Shown piece after piece: positions 38,875 to 52,074 of a stretch of 64,000 nucleotides of DNA; position 1 is the stretch's first letter; each line of letters opens with the position of its first letter. Where the stretch lies: positions 14,321,638 through 14,385,637 of the forward strand of contig OY540815.1 of NCBI GenBank assembly GCA_961205875.1. The letters are read 5' to 3'. The translations under genes and the position numbers were made by a program. Below the pieces are notes generated by a model. That model ran no database searches. It worked only from the letters and a program-made list of their open reading frames with translations, and was not told the origin of the DNA. Source of the DNA: Sialis fuliginosa (taxonomy: Eukaryota > Arthropoda > Insecta > Megaloptera > Sialidae).

Positions 38875-41584
38875 TACTTTCCTATATACATATATGTTTT
38901 TTGAATTGCTAAGTAACTAAATAAAAAATATTATTTTTAATTAACTGTTATAGTAACTATTCAATTCAGAGTACTTATTAAGACAAACATTTTCCCTAAT
39001 TTTTACTGTGGTTATCGTGAACAAAAGAAAATCCTTTATTTAGATACATACGCACAGCCGCCATGCAAAAAACAACTTTTCTTTACGTTTTGAAGTTAGT
39101 ACAATCAAAATCTGTTCTTATCTCAGACACAATTTTTCGGCAATATTTAAATCGTTTATTTAAGAATGTGGGCTATTTCTAGAGAAACAATTCAAAATAC
39201 TTATATATCATGAGTTTCAAAGCAGACTGTTTATTTACAAGAAATAACAAAAACCAATTTGAACATTTATCATTGCAGTTTTTTTTATTAATCCAAAATT
39301 ATTAATTCTAATTGCTGCATAGAGGGATGAGACGAGAATGCCTTAAATACGGACGAGATTGACTGAAATTGTGCCGAGACGATATAAATTTGAATTAAAA
39401 GTCTCATGCAGAGTTTACTATTTGAGATTAATTTTTAAATGGATAAATAAAGTAAAATATATAACATAATTTGTTATATTTCAAAATTTCATAGTTTACT
39501 ACACAAGAATCAATGGAAGACGAAATGGCTTCATTTTCTACGAGACGAGATAAGAGAAACTTACCTGATTCTCGTCTCGTGTGCTTTGAAAATATATTTA
39601 AGCAAATAAGGAAACTTTTGTGTCAGCAATATTCTGACCACATTCATTTAAAAAGTCTTAGCTTGAAATTATATCTTTTCGAAATTCCATAACCTCTTCC
39701 CCAAAAATCGTTTTCTCTTTAAATAATAGAACTGACTCCTGGTTGCTATTATTTTTTTAAATATGTAAATAAATAGATACACAAATCTGATCTATACCAG
39801 AAAAATAATAAATATTAAACATAAAATAATAAAATCCTAAATATATATGTATGTTTGATGATCTATGTTACATAAAAGAATACTCAAAGAGATCAGTGAG
39901 TGGAAAAAGTTCACAAACATAGCGCAATTATTAAAACACAGTCGTTACCTCGAATATACGCGTTATTTTTATTTTATTGGAAAAAAACCGATTATAAGAA
40001 TGAAAAATAATATTTTAAATAACTTTTAATTAATTAGTTTATTTATTTATTCCGTTATATCTTTTTACAGATCCTGATATTGGATAAAATTAGATCAAAT
40101 AAAATATAACATAACATTTACAAATTATTAATCTAATCTAAATCATCTTATGCTAATTGTAAGAAAAAATTGTATTTCAATTTAAAAATTTTTTATAGAA
40201 GATGGTACATAATTTATTATATATTTTTAATATTGAGTTATACCCTCCTTTATACACAACTGTTAATTTTGTTTGTATTTGATCTAAATCTTGATTTCTA
40301 GTTTAGTAACTATGCGTAAATTTTTTTTATACGTTTCATAATATTTTTTAGCGAAAATTAAACATTCATATATGTATAGATCTCTAATTGTTAAAAAAAA
40401 TTAAATATTAATTATTAATAAATAATAATTTAAAAAAATATATTTCAATGCACAGATTTTTGTTTTCATTTTAAATAGAAAAAATAATTATTCATTTTAT
40501 ATAAAATGCAAAAAAGAAACATTTACATAATTATCTAATTTGAGTTAAAAAATTTACGCCCTAGTTGACTGTGGGACGACGATTTTATTAATTTTAAGTT
40601 AACTGAAGATTTTTTAACAAAGTTGTAAAATCTTAATTTCGAAATAAATCTGTCTCCTCCACATTTAATTAATAACTCGCGTACATAAATTCAAATTAAT
40701 AATAAAACCTTGAAAACAGATTTTTAAAATTATGATCAGAAGTAATCTGTCATATTATTCCTAAAAGTATTTATTTAAATCCCGTATTCCGATTTTGACA
40801 CTGCCGTTTCTGTTTGCCATTCTATTAAACTGTTCCACAAAAATTGTAAAAATCATCAGTCGAAACATCAAACAGCTATAATCCTACTGTCACATTTTCA
40901 TAAAATTCAGAAAAAATAAAATTGACTATATTCAACATTTTCTTTTTTTTTAGGAAGTATTTTTACTATTGTATGTATGTATGTACATATATATTTTTTT
41001 CAAAATGTATAAAGACTAGTAGTATCGGCTAATAAGTAGACATTAATAAAAACTATATATAGATAAATAAATTTATAAGTACCTATATACATAATATGTA
41101 TTTTTTTCAACATTAAAAAAATAACAATAGTTTCAAATTAAAACAAATCAATACTACATTTTAAATCAGTAGATTTTGTTTGTACAATGAATTTTTTTTC
41201 AAATTTTTGAGTTTATAAATCGTTATAGATAATATAATACATTTTGATGAAATTTTGTTTGTTAGAAATCCTAACGCCAAAAAGACAAAACAGCAACTCA
41301 GTATTTTTTTGACAAAATGGTAACAAAACCTAGTTGAAGTTATATAATACACAACAATTTATTTACGGTTTAAAAAAGATGTACGTATTAAAAAAAATAT
41401 ACAGATAAATATAATTAAATCAGTAATTTATATTGAAAAATAAGAGCATAGATAAGTATAAAATTTATAAGATTTAATTTCGAAATACCTGCGGGCGAAA
41501 CCGCGGAGAATATCTACAGTATAATCATATAATTTAAAACAATTTTAAATATTAATTATGTTAGTTATGTAGAACTACCATTAA

Positions 41585-41781
41585 AGGCCACTATACACCA
41601 CCCAATCTGCAGGGTCGATTTGTAGGGAGTTGGAGTGGGGGTAAATCGGATACTGTAATAGTATGTAGTGTTTTTTTATATATATAATCGCCCCGACTTG
41701 CCTATACACGACCCAATCTGCAGGGACCCTATAGATTACCCCTGCAGATGGGATGTCATATTGGATGGTGTATAGAGGCCT
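41585..41781. mobile_element. TTAA-flanked MITE (piggyBac-type target)
   Basis: TTAA occurs at 41581-41584 and 41782-41785. Between them the ends read AGGCCACTATACACC and GGTGTATAGAGGCCT, inverted with one mismatch. Inside, CTATACAC-ACCCAATCTGCAGGG occurs twice in direct order. The element is 197 bp and non-coding. Confidence 0.8.
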
Positions 41782-42142
41782 TTAAGCTACATTTCACAAA
41801 ATAGAAAATGCAACATGTATATACTCTTCCTTCATCATATTCCACAACATAAACAATTGCTAGAGGGTGATAATTATGTAGTGGTTTAAGAGTATTTAAA
41901 ATGCTAACAAAGGGTTGTTGGAAGTTCTTATTTAAACACATAATAATGACTTAACATTGCTATTTTGATATTAACAGCATTTATTTCCCATAAAATATGT
42001 AGAAAATCTTTTTTTATCTATCTAAAGCGACTAGATTCAATTAGAAGTACCTACACAAAAAAGATTTATATTATGTTAATGAATAAAAGAAATATTGAAG
42101 AATTAATATTTTTTTAGAGCATAAATTTTTGTTTTTGACCAG

Positions 42143-42362
42143 CAGTGGCTAGTTATAATAGTTGGGGCTCCCATTTTTTATAGAGTACAAAAATTCAAAT
42201 TTTATAGTAACATTAAAAAAATGTTCACCTATGAAGAGAGCAAAAAAAGTATTTTATTATAGCTACATACAATTTTTTACTTACTTTCTCAGCTCGGGCT
42301 CTCCCTTTCACCACGAGGCCCTAGGCAGTTGCCTAAAATGTCTACTGTATAACGCGCCACTA
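42143..42362. mobile_element. hAT-like MITE (CAGTGGC ends) with target duplication
   Basis: The left end CAGTGGCTAGTTATAA and right end TATAACGCGCCACTA are flanked by TTGACCAG (42135-42142) and CTGACCAG (42363-42370), a 7/8 match to an 8-bp hAT target duplication. The right part contains GGCCCTAGGCAGTTGCC, a sequence common in hAT MITEs of many animals. Confidence 0.8.
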
Positions 42363-43824
42363 CTGACCAGTTTGAATATACCCATAATGCAAGTATGTAG
42401 AGAAAACCAAAAAACATAAATGCATTCAAACGCATACAAACGCATGCAAATATACGAATGTTATAATCAAATTCAGTACAATTATTTAAACTATAAACTA
42501 CATATTGCATTGAATGCAAAGTTAATGTAACAATACCTAATAACAATGAAACACTGCGACAATATTTTAGTGGCTTGCAGGCGGAGTCAAAACTCTGACC
42601 GTGTTTATATCAGTGGCGTAACAATGGGGTTATTTTATTTCCTGATAAAGTTTTATATTATTCAACTAACGTTATTTTTTCGTTATCTATAATACATAGA
42701 ACCAATTCATTAATAAAGGGAAATTCCAAGAAATGATAAACGTTCTTTTTGTATTCAATAATATTCTTATTAGGTTTTCACGGTCAGTATAATAAAAACC
42801 TCCTATACTGAGCTCTATTTCATAAGAAGTATTCGTACCATCAATACAAATCAGGACAAAATATTTTTGTAATTAATTATTTTCAAAAGTTTCAAATACG
42901 TACGACACTGACTTATACATATTTTATGACCGCTGTGGTGGTCAGAATGCGCGGGAATACGCAGCCAATCTAATGCGGATATTATTGCATTATATGTATT
43001 AGCAATATGACATTTATACAATTTGATGTATACAAGTTGTTTTTTTTTTAATGTTTCATTGTTACGGTTGAAATGATGAATAATATCTACTGTTTATTAA
43101 ATTAATGAAAGTAGACACTTAAAAAAGGATTTTTTTTTAATAAAAATAAATATTAAAAATACAAAAATAATAACTAATTATAATATTTATAGTCAGTGAT
43201 ATAAATTAAAAATATTAAAAAACAAAGATATTTTAAATTTTACTTATTTTTAAACATATGTTTGTAATCAATTTAAAAATAAAATTAAGTATTTGCAGTT
43301 TATCATAATGACATAATTTTTTAATATATCATTGACTTTGAATACAAACGGCCCTGAACTATTACAACCTGACTGTTTGGTGGATAGTGTTACCAACCAT
43401 AATGATTTAATTACTAAATACATATTTTATCATATGCTCAAGCATAATTGTAAATCAAATAATGTAGGTACTCTGGCAATTTTTATACATGTAGTTTTAC
43501 GAAAATAAAAAATATCAATTTTTGATCTACTTGCGTTTTTTGCACCACATTACAATAATCTTCGTATTGAAATATTTAAATTAACTGACAACATCCTCCC
43601 CCCTCCCAAAAAAACTAACGTGTAGAATGTATGTAAGTTTTATATTAATTTTATTATTAAATGCATATTAAGCAAAGCAAAAATTTTGGATTTAATGATT
43701 TTTCGTTAAACGACGACAATATTAAATATAAGAACTTAGATTCTTAATTTTAATTGTGATAAATTTTCGAATAAGTATCGCCGTGAAAGTCAAATATTTT
43801 AATGAAATAACTGGTAAAATAAAT

Positions 43825-44102
43825 GTTGGGAAGTTATGTCAAACCAGTAGGAATAAGTTAAAATTACCTGACGTTAAATGGCAGTTGATGAAAATAGACT
43901 GTTAATGATAGAAAAATGATAAAAATCAATTTAAAAAACAGTAAGATTAATTTGAAAAATAAGGATATTGTAAAGTATACTTTTATGTAATTATTTAAAC
44001 AAGAATTAGAAGTTTCGACTATACATAAATATTTGAAACTAATGCGTAACATGGCAACAGCGTCTTACCCAACCAGATGCCCCTCAAAAGTAACTTCCCA
44101 AC
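43825..44102. mobile_element. possible MITE with 12-bp inverted ends
   Basis: GTTGGGAAGTTA at the left and TAACTTCCCAAC at the right are perfect inverses about 278 bp apart in non-coding sequence. There is no clear target duplication, so the call rests on the ends alone. Confidence 0.4.
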
Positions 44103-45481
44103 CTCCGTAATCTAATTAATTTCTTTTTCGCCATATTTAAAGGATGTAGGAAGCTATATGAGTATTTCTGAAAATATAAAAAATGTTCTCATTTCAAAAG
44201 TTCCACTTAAATCCGTTTCAGATCTAGAAAACAATTTTCTTTCCGCGTCTGTCTGTGTGTTTGTCCATTCTCTGAATCTCTATCACACGTATTACTCATG
44301 AACCACTTAATTGATATAATTAAAACTTAGTTTGTTGACAATACAGAAATCATCAATATCGTATGTTAGGGTGGAGTGTTTCGTGAAATTGTTATTTTTA
44401 CAAAATATCTCAAAAACAAAGCGTGTTACGTAAAAACTGTACGGGATTTTTTTGTAGAGAATAAAATTTTCTATAAGAAAAATCATAACAACTTTTGTAG
44501 TAAAATATTCACTTACGAAGATATAGGTATATCCCTTTACAAAATTTTACTTCCTAAAATTCTAACCATCGTCAATTGTTTGGATATTAAATGTCATTTT
44601 TGACGAATGTATAGAAGAAAACAATTAAATATAGAAAATAACAAATTAATAAAAATTTTAAAATAATATTTTCGAATAAAATTATTAAAAATATAATGGT
44701 TAACTAACGGTAGTTTATTAGAATACTATATCAAATTTATTACAGTTCTTCGATAATTAACTCCCTTGTGAATTTAGCACGAGCAAGCATTGTGCAATGA
44801 CTTGACATATAGGTATATATTTTTTTTATTACAATTAAAAATGTTATATCGTGATCTGTTCGGACAGCCATATAAACATATATGTACATCATTAATATGA
44901 TATATTAGAAGTATTTATGAACATACATATTATGTATAAAAATATTTTAATACTTCAAGGTCTCTTAATATTTTTAAGATACTAGCAACATAGAATTTTG
45001 TAATAAAATAACCGATATATTTTTTGATGCATTTTTACTATCAATAAAATTAGTAGTAATTTTGATAAATCTGAACAAATATATTTAATTCAATTAATAC
45101 GATAAACGTATTACTTATTATCAGGTTAACCGTAATAATTATATAGTTAAGATTAAAAAATATCACAATTTAAAAATTTTCCAATATCATTTTTCAGGAG
45201 AAAAAGATTAAAAATATCTAAGAAATCGTATATATGCATTAGAACACAAAAATCAAGTTTTTTTTTATATCTTAACGCACAAAATATTTATTTAATCAAA
45301 CAAATCGATGTTTTCCTGTTTCATATTTGCCTTGAAGTTCATTATCACAGGAAATCATTCGTAAAAATTGCTAAAAATAGAATAATTTTATAGATTTATA
45401 AAAATTAATACGCAATAAAAAATTACTATCTTATAATAATCTAAATAAAAATATTTTAACAAAATTAAAATGATAATTTAA

Positions 45482-45821
45482 CTCTTTGGACGCGAAAGTC
45501 AGCTAAAATCGATTGTATTTTTCCCCCTTCAACGCGAAAATCAAATATAATCCACGACTCCCTTTGTTTATTAATTTTTGTTTCTAAATTTTATATTTAT
45601 GTAAAATAAAAATTATATTAAAAAAACTGTTTTACTAACACATTAACCCTCAATAAACTACACAGGAATATCAACATCCTTATATGTAATTTCATGCAGA
45701 ATTAACATTATGAAAAGAAAATGTAAAGAAAAAAAAGTTAAGACCACTTTTATTTTTATCGGAAAATGTGCACATTTTTATATAGGAATAAGTGTTTCGC
45801 GACATGGTCGCGTCCAAAGGT
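45482..45821. mobile_element. TTAA-flanked MITE with GTCCAAAG ends
   Basis: TTAA at 45478-45481 and 45822-45825 flank the inverted ends CTCTTTGGACGCGA and TCGCGTCCAAAGGT. The 340-bp interior is non-coding and includes a second CAACGCGAAAATC motif near the left end. The TTAA target suggests piggyBac-type transposition, but the termini differ from the element at 41585. Confidence 0.75.
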
Positions 45822-48608
45822 TTAATGAATCGCAAATGGTTCGAACAAAATGTTTTATTTATAAATGAATTGTTTCTTAGTCCATATTATAATACAAATT
45901 ATATGAATGAGTAACTAAAACAAAGTATACCGACAAGATGTAGGTAGTAGGTAAACTATATTATACGGTGGGTGTATTTAGATAACAAAGTCAAATTGAT
46001 GTATGATTTTTCAATCATCATAATAAAGAAAACTCTAATACTTGAATAGCAAGGTAGGTTGCTTATTTATACATATGTTCCATTATCATTTTATGGATTC
46101 TTTTAGGTAAATTGCTACTGAATTATGAATTATCAATACTTATATATATATATAGCTATAGTATAAACACGCAATACAAATCTTTGTATAGTCTTTAGAA
46201 TTTTAGTCTGTTTATTTCAAATCGATAGAAAAACTACTGGGCTGATTGTAATAGGAATTTCAACGTTAAAAAGCCTAAGACCCTATAGTTAGTGGAAGCT
46301 ATATGATAACTGATTAACGACAGATCCGTATTAAGGAATATTTATAATTGAAAAGAAAATTTAAAGTTAGTTGTGAACTATACCAACAACTTTATTTGAT
46401 GTTTTAATTAAGAAAAAATTGTAAATAATATTTTCTAATAAAAATGTGTAGAGGGTATGTGGTGCCTACATTTTTAGAGCAGACAGTTGCGCGTTATGCA
46501 TCGGACGAAGCCGCTGAAAAATTATAGTAAAATATAAAAACCGTTTAAAATTTAAACCAACTATCAAATACTCACCCAAAATTCTGAAAAGTTTATTTAC
46601 AAAAAAAATCTGTAGATTTTTGTATCTGGTATATATTTTTTAAAATTTAGTTTTGAAGCTACTGCGGCGTTGGCTTCTGGACAATAAATTAATACTGAAA
46701 TGCATGCAAATATTATAATTGGTGTTAATTTAAATTTTATATCAAACCAGCCGTTTGTCCTGACTTCGTCAAGGTGAATTATATAGAATTATAAAACATC
46801 CTAATAAACTTCGAACGTGGGGTTTTTATGAACAACCACACACACTGTTTTCTACTAATAATGAGTTAAAGATCTATAAATGTATTTCCCGAAGTCGCAG
46901 CGTTATGAAATAGGGCTTAAAACCTGCGCTAAGTAATCCTTGACAATACATCAAAATTTGCATTTAAATCTATTCAATAGTTTCGAAGCCTTAGTGGAAT
47001 AGATAGACAGACGGACGAACAAACAGCATAAATATATTTCAAACTGTTTTGCATGAGTAATTTTATTTTTCTCTTTTCAATTTTAGATATATAAAATATA
47101 GGGATATGTTTTTTTACAAATAACAATATATATCTAATGATTAGATAATATATAATACACAGAATTGATTAAAGTATCAATATTTTTAAATAGTGGTAAA
47201 TATTCCATTTCATATGTACTAGATTCGTGTGTAAAATATCTTTATACATATAACTTGTACGTTACATAAAAATACATGTGGTTTTGTCACAGGATATGCA
47301 TATGTGTAAAATATATACTTGTTATCAAAATTCTCTCTCTGATAGTAGAGGGCTTATTCTACATAACACATGGCATATGTATATGTTAAATTTAAAATGT
47401 AGTCGGGTATTGTATACGTGTGAATTTTAGTTATTTTTTCTGATTATGTTTAGTTGTTTGATGATAATTTTATTTTATTTTCAATGTATAATTTTGACGA
47501 TAATAATTTAATACGTTTAAATAAATTGACATTTTACTCGCTTTATATGATATAATAAATAATATATTTTAGTACAATACTAATTTGACTAAACATAAAT
47601 TGGATAATCTTTCTATGAATAGATCAGCTATTATTAGACAGAAAAAAATTGAAATTGTCCTTTTAGTTTACTGCAGCATTATTTTCGCTAATATATACAA
47701 ACCTAACGCCAAAATTATGACACACTGGATAATGTTATTACTCCATATTTATATGTATACATAATATTGCAAAATATAATTTATCTGTCCTAAACACGAA
47801 TAACAACTAACACATATCTATGTTTGTCATTTAATATAAATGATGAATGGCAGAATAAATAAAAACAATAAAATATAAGTTTACATCATTTACAATGATT
47901 CATATTTAAAAGTGTAGGTGAGAAGATTTAAATACTAGATTATTTATTACTTATTTATTACTATTTAATACAATATACTATTTAACATTTTAAAAGAATG
48001 AACAATGTTTCAATGACATTTAAATAATCTCTTAACCATAAATTCTATACGACTTTATAACATAAAAAAAGAACACATTTTATTAAATCAAAAAAATTTA
48101 ATACAATAGCAAAACTAATATATTTCTCAAAACAAATTAAATGAATTAAAATTTTTTAACTGTCACCGAATTCGTAGAATGAAGTGCCAATTGCGTTGTA
48201 CAATAAAATTTATAAGGTCATGGTAAAACATATAATCAAATAAAAAGATGCATATCAAGAATAGTTAATGTAGAACAAATGAAAAAATATATTTGTTAGT
48301 CAATACAGTTTTAAAAGTTACTTACTAGTTTATAAAATAGATAAATATGTTTATAAGTTTCTACATTATTTAAAAATGCAATATTTTTTCATCCAAATCA
48401 ATATTTTCAACGTTATGTGACAAAAACATGCTTTAAGAAAATAATGAACATATAATGTTAAAGAAAAAGTTCTATTTAACATCGCAAAATCCACGAATAA
48501 AAGTAAAATACTTACATACTCGGGGTAAAAAGTGTAAAATCGCAAATCCACGCACAAAGCAATATTTTCAAAAAGTTTGTCGCAAGTGTTAATGTCCAGC
48601 TAACCCAC

Positions 48609-48935
48609 CTGTTCACTGAACACAAAAAATAAATAATAATAATATTCAATTGAGCACTTTTTGGTTGTTTATATCAACAATACAAAATTCGTTGGCAAGT
48701 ATATAATTATATTGTTCCCTTCACAAAACAACAAATAACCGAAAGTACAAAACTTATTTTATATATATATATTTAGCCACACTAATTAAAAGAGCAAAAT
48801 ACAGTAACTTGTTTTACCACACCGCGCGAGTTATATGATCAACGCGTCAAGCTCTGGATAGCACTGAAAAGCTGGTAATGAGTAAAATAGCTGTAGCTTA
48901 ATAGTACTGCAATGGCCGGGCGTAAGGCAGGGACT
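48609..48935 (-). other. mbl: candidate distal non-coding first exon of mbl (exon 1b)
   Basis: On the minus strand the exon would start at a TCAGTC initiator (A at 48935) at the edge of a CpG-rich island. It would end at GTGAACAG|GTGGGT, a strong 5' splice site at 48603-48608. The roughly 330 nt between become progressively AT-rich and have no long frame, as for a 5' UTR. A second initiator-like TCAGTG lies at about 48860. Splicing to 16793 would span about 32 kb, in line with the multiple widely spaced promoters of fly mbl. Assignment to mbl is inferred from strand and position. Confidence 0.55.
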
Positions 48936-49216
48936 GACGAAGCTCCGATATGACCAAGTCGAGGCTCGCGCGTTCCACCGCACGTCTCCCCCGCCGTAGC
49001 GGCGCCGCGCCGTCACCCCCGCCTCCCCCTGCGCGCCGCACCCCCGCCCCTCACAGGCGTCGCGACGCGTCCGTCCGTGGCCAGGGGCGCCAGGGGGTGA
49101 GGGACGCGAGACGCAGAGTTATGCGTGCGCACCTCCACAAGGGTAATGTGGCGGTGACGCACAGTCTTACCGCGACGCCGCTCTACGCTCTACCGCTCGT
49201 GTCGCTCAGAATGTGA
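48936..49216 (-). promoter_or_regulatory. CpG-rich island, candidate distal mbl promoter
   Basis: This is the most GC- and CpG-dense block of the window, with many CGCG and GGCGCC motifs and C-rich runs, and it starts and stops abruptly in AT-rich DNA. It sits directly upstream of the candidate exon 1b on the minus strand. Open frames of 60-88 codons here on both strands are Arg/Pro/Ala-rich composition artefacts. Confidence 0.6.
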
Positions 49217-50899
49217 CTCCGTACTGCGTGGCGATAGACGTTCGCATGCCGTGCGATCTTATAAGTGTCACAATATTTGAAATGAGGCTAGAGTATGAAG
49301 TATTGAAGTAATTTTTGTACGAAAAGATAAAAAGGAACAATAATGTACAATACATATTTGTATGAGCCTGTTTTATGTATTGTTCTTGCAAAGGATAGTG
49401 TTTGAACTTTATACTAATAAAAAAGTTTAATATATGTATAATATAGCACACGAATAAAAAATAAATCTATTCTGTAAACGACTAACGAATAAAAAACCTA
49501 AGAAGGTACTTTCAATATGTAATATTAAATTTTTAAGAAGATATATGTTTTCTACAATATATATAGATTCTGAATCCGAAATTATGTTCAAAACGTGTTC
49601 TATTTAAATATAGGTACATTTTTACAGGAATATATATTTTAAAACATTTGATACACAAATATTTCCATTGAATAATACAAAATATAAAATAATAATTAAG
49701 GTAAGTAATTGACAGTACACCTGTTTAATTAATGAGTGAGAGGATGTTAGGGGAAATAGATCGAAAGAAAATTTAAATATCGAGTGTTGAACTATTTTTG
49801 TATGACACACCATAAAATATATGTATATAACAAAAACATATAATTTTCTTATTTGTCTGTAACTTCCCAATGAGTCACATTGCCCTGACATAAAATTGAT
49901 CAAGAAGGGTTGATGTTTGTTTTTATGGATACAAAAATAACTCATAACAGCTACATCTAATTGCTTTTTGATGATCTTTATAAAAAGATATAATAAATAG
50001 TGTTTTCTTTTGTTTTATATTAATCATAACAAATATTTTTTAAGAATGCACAAACATAAACTTTGTCATATTAAATTGGATATTAACGAAAATATCATTT
50101 TTTTATTCTTGAATTTTGAGTACTTATAACAAAAGTATCCTAAAGCAATTTAAAAAGAAATTTCTGCTCGAACATTTTTGTAAAAATTCTCTCATTTACG
50201 TTATATATTTTTTTAATTTTAGTGACAAATATTCATCAATTAGCTTTAGCGAATTCTCCGAATAGTCATAATTTTTTAGTTTTTTGAATTTCTGTTTAAT
50301 TCGTTCTTTCAAACAGAAAAAGAAAAAATATTCGTTTATTTTTTAGTAATTTCTGTTTCATAAAAATATTTATTATAAAAGATACCTATACTATACATTA
50401 ACAATTGTTAATCCTAATATGTTCAAAATTATTTAATCAACTTACACAAATATTACTAATTTACATTTAGTTGTCAATTATTTGATTTCCTATATTTATA
50501 ATACTAGGAAATATTATTAATGTATCTTCCAGAAAACCACAGTCTGTTCTATTTTTGATATCTTTGCTAATAAATAGATAAACATTATGTACATACTATT
50601 TAACAGCATGTAAAGTAGTTACATTTATAAAACATGAATTTTCTCAATTGTTTATGTGCCTCAAAAAAGTAAATAAAATATAGAATTAAAAAAAAAAACT
50701 AAAAAAATAAGTTAAAAAACCTCATAATTTTAATTCCGTACCGCCAATGTCACGTACAATACCCTCCATAGATATCCATAAATACAGCATGTTTTTTAAA
50801 ATAAAGGTGACACCGAGCTAATACATTAATCAAAAAGTTACCCGCCAATTATTAAATTAACTTTGAAAATACAATTCTCTATATATCGAATCCCCAAAC

Positions 50900-51180
50900 C
50901 ACTAAGTACATAAAACCGGCGTCTATCTGGCCCGCGTGAGTGCAACAAGGACAGCACGCGGATACACAACACGAAGGGGTAAGGAAAACAGGCGGGGGTG
51001 CAAAACGTGTGCGCTAGTGACTTGTGCGCATGCGCGCTCACTCACGGTCACACGATATCCGCTTGTGTACCACTTCCTCGTACGCCCCGCTGCCGCCCCT
51101 TCTCATACCACCCGCCCCCGGCACTGCCATACCGACCTCCGCGAACGGAATGAGGAAGATGTGAGGAACGGGGTGTAGCC
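50900..51180. promoter_or_regulatory. second GC-rich island with NRF1/Ewg-type palindrome
   Basis: This GC-rich block lies about 2 kb beyond the distal mbl promoter candidate. It contains TGCGCATGCGCG at 51025-51036, a match to the NRF1 / Erect wing consensus. On the plus strand a donor-like GAAGG|GGTAAG lies at 50978-50984; on the minus strand only weak donors are seen. It could be an additional mbl promoter, or the promoter of a gene running the other way. Its frames of 63-80 codons are not convincing as protein. Confidence 0.45.
51025..51036. promoter_or_regulatory. NRF1/Erect wing-like site
   Basis: The sequence TGCGCATGCGCG is self-complementary around CATG and matches the NRF1-family consensus (YGCGCAYGCGCR). 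It lies in a GC-rich island, where such sites are usually promoter elements. Confidence 0.5.
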
Positions 51181-52074
51181 CAGTGTTTGTCAACTTTTGT
51201 TGTAATGTGGACCGATACGAATTAGTCACTTTTCAGCGGTTTTTCCAGAGTAATATTCCTCTATGCTATCACTCTTATGACGTAATTTCCGACAAAAATG
51301 TTTTTATCTTCACCGATATTATACCTATTTGGGAAACTTTTCTTTTGTACTAGCTTCTCAGATTTTTCCGATTTTTACAAAAATTGGCTACAAAATCAAT
51401 AATAAATAGTATAACAAGCTTGGAATGGGGTGAGACCCTTTAGGTCCACACAATCAACTTCCTAACACGGTATGATTATAAATACTTGAATACTGATTAT
51501 TTATTGTTTCCGTATAGTTAAAATTTTAATGGAATTGGTCAGAAATATAAATAAAATATCCTAATGTCAATAATATAACACACATTTTTAGAATAACTAA
51601 TTTGACAATTTGAATTAAATTGCATTTGTTTTTATAATAACCAATCTGACAATTTAAATTTAATTGCATTTATTTCCAAGGTAACATGAATTATAGACTC
51701 ATTTATTAGTATTTAAAATTCAAATTTTGAGGGTGGTTTTCGCCTTTCACCTCTTCTATGGCTGTTTAGGCACGTATAACAACAAAAATACTGAAATACA
51801 TTTTTCATTATTTGTAAGGGGTAAAATTTCGAAAAATCCTTTCTTTCAGATCATAATCACGTCAAGACGCTTCGATTGGCACCCCAACGAAGTCAATAGC
51901 ATTTTTTATTTACGAGATTTCGTGAACGTAAAAAATGACATACACACACATACAGATATCTTTCTGAAAATAGTGTAAATATACTATAGTGACCTTAAAA
52001 CATACAATTATGTTGAAATTTTTTATTTTGATTTTCGGATCGATTACAATAACTTCCAGTTGGGAAGTTAATAA

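Larger units (their letters stand above)
18331..48602 (-). other. mbl: long 5' intron of mbl (if exon 1b is used)
   Basis: About 30 kb of AT-rich DNA contain no frame I can support as coding. Besides the elements listed, higher-GC islands without obvious frames stand out at about 20180-20340, 23190-23290, 28310-28440, 31230-31510, 32215-32390 and 37870-38120. These are the best places to look for conserved enhancers or further first exons. One-ended transposon relics occur at 18479 (CAGTGTTTCTCAACC, hAT-like), 18541 (CAGTCGTACCTCCGAG, Tigger/pogo-like), 19826-20120, 41485-41515 and 42611 (CAGTGGCGTAAC, hAT-like). Confidence 0.55.

Noticed and set aside
39320-39590. CGAGACGAG motifs near both ends, possible hAT-type MITE
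   Set aside because: The ends do not align beyond the short GAGACGAG motif and no target duplication was seen. Similar motifs recur at 7127, 24530 and 55000, so it may be a degraded repeat family.
48950-49216. 88-codon plus-strand frame and a 61-codon minus-strand frame in the CpG island
   Set aside because: The Arg/Pro/Ala-rich composition is a consequence of the GC-rich promoter block; there are no splice context or family features.
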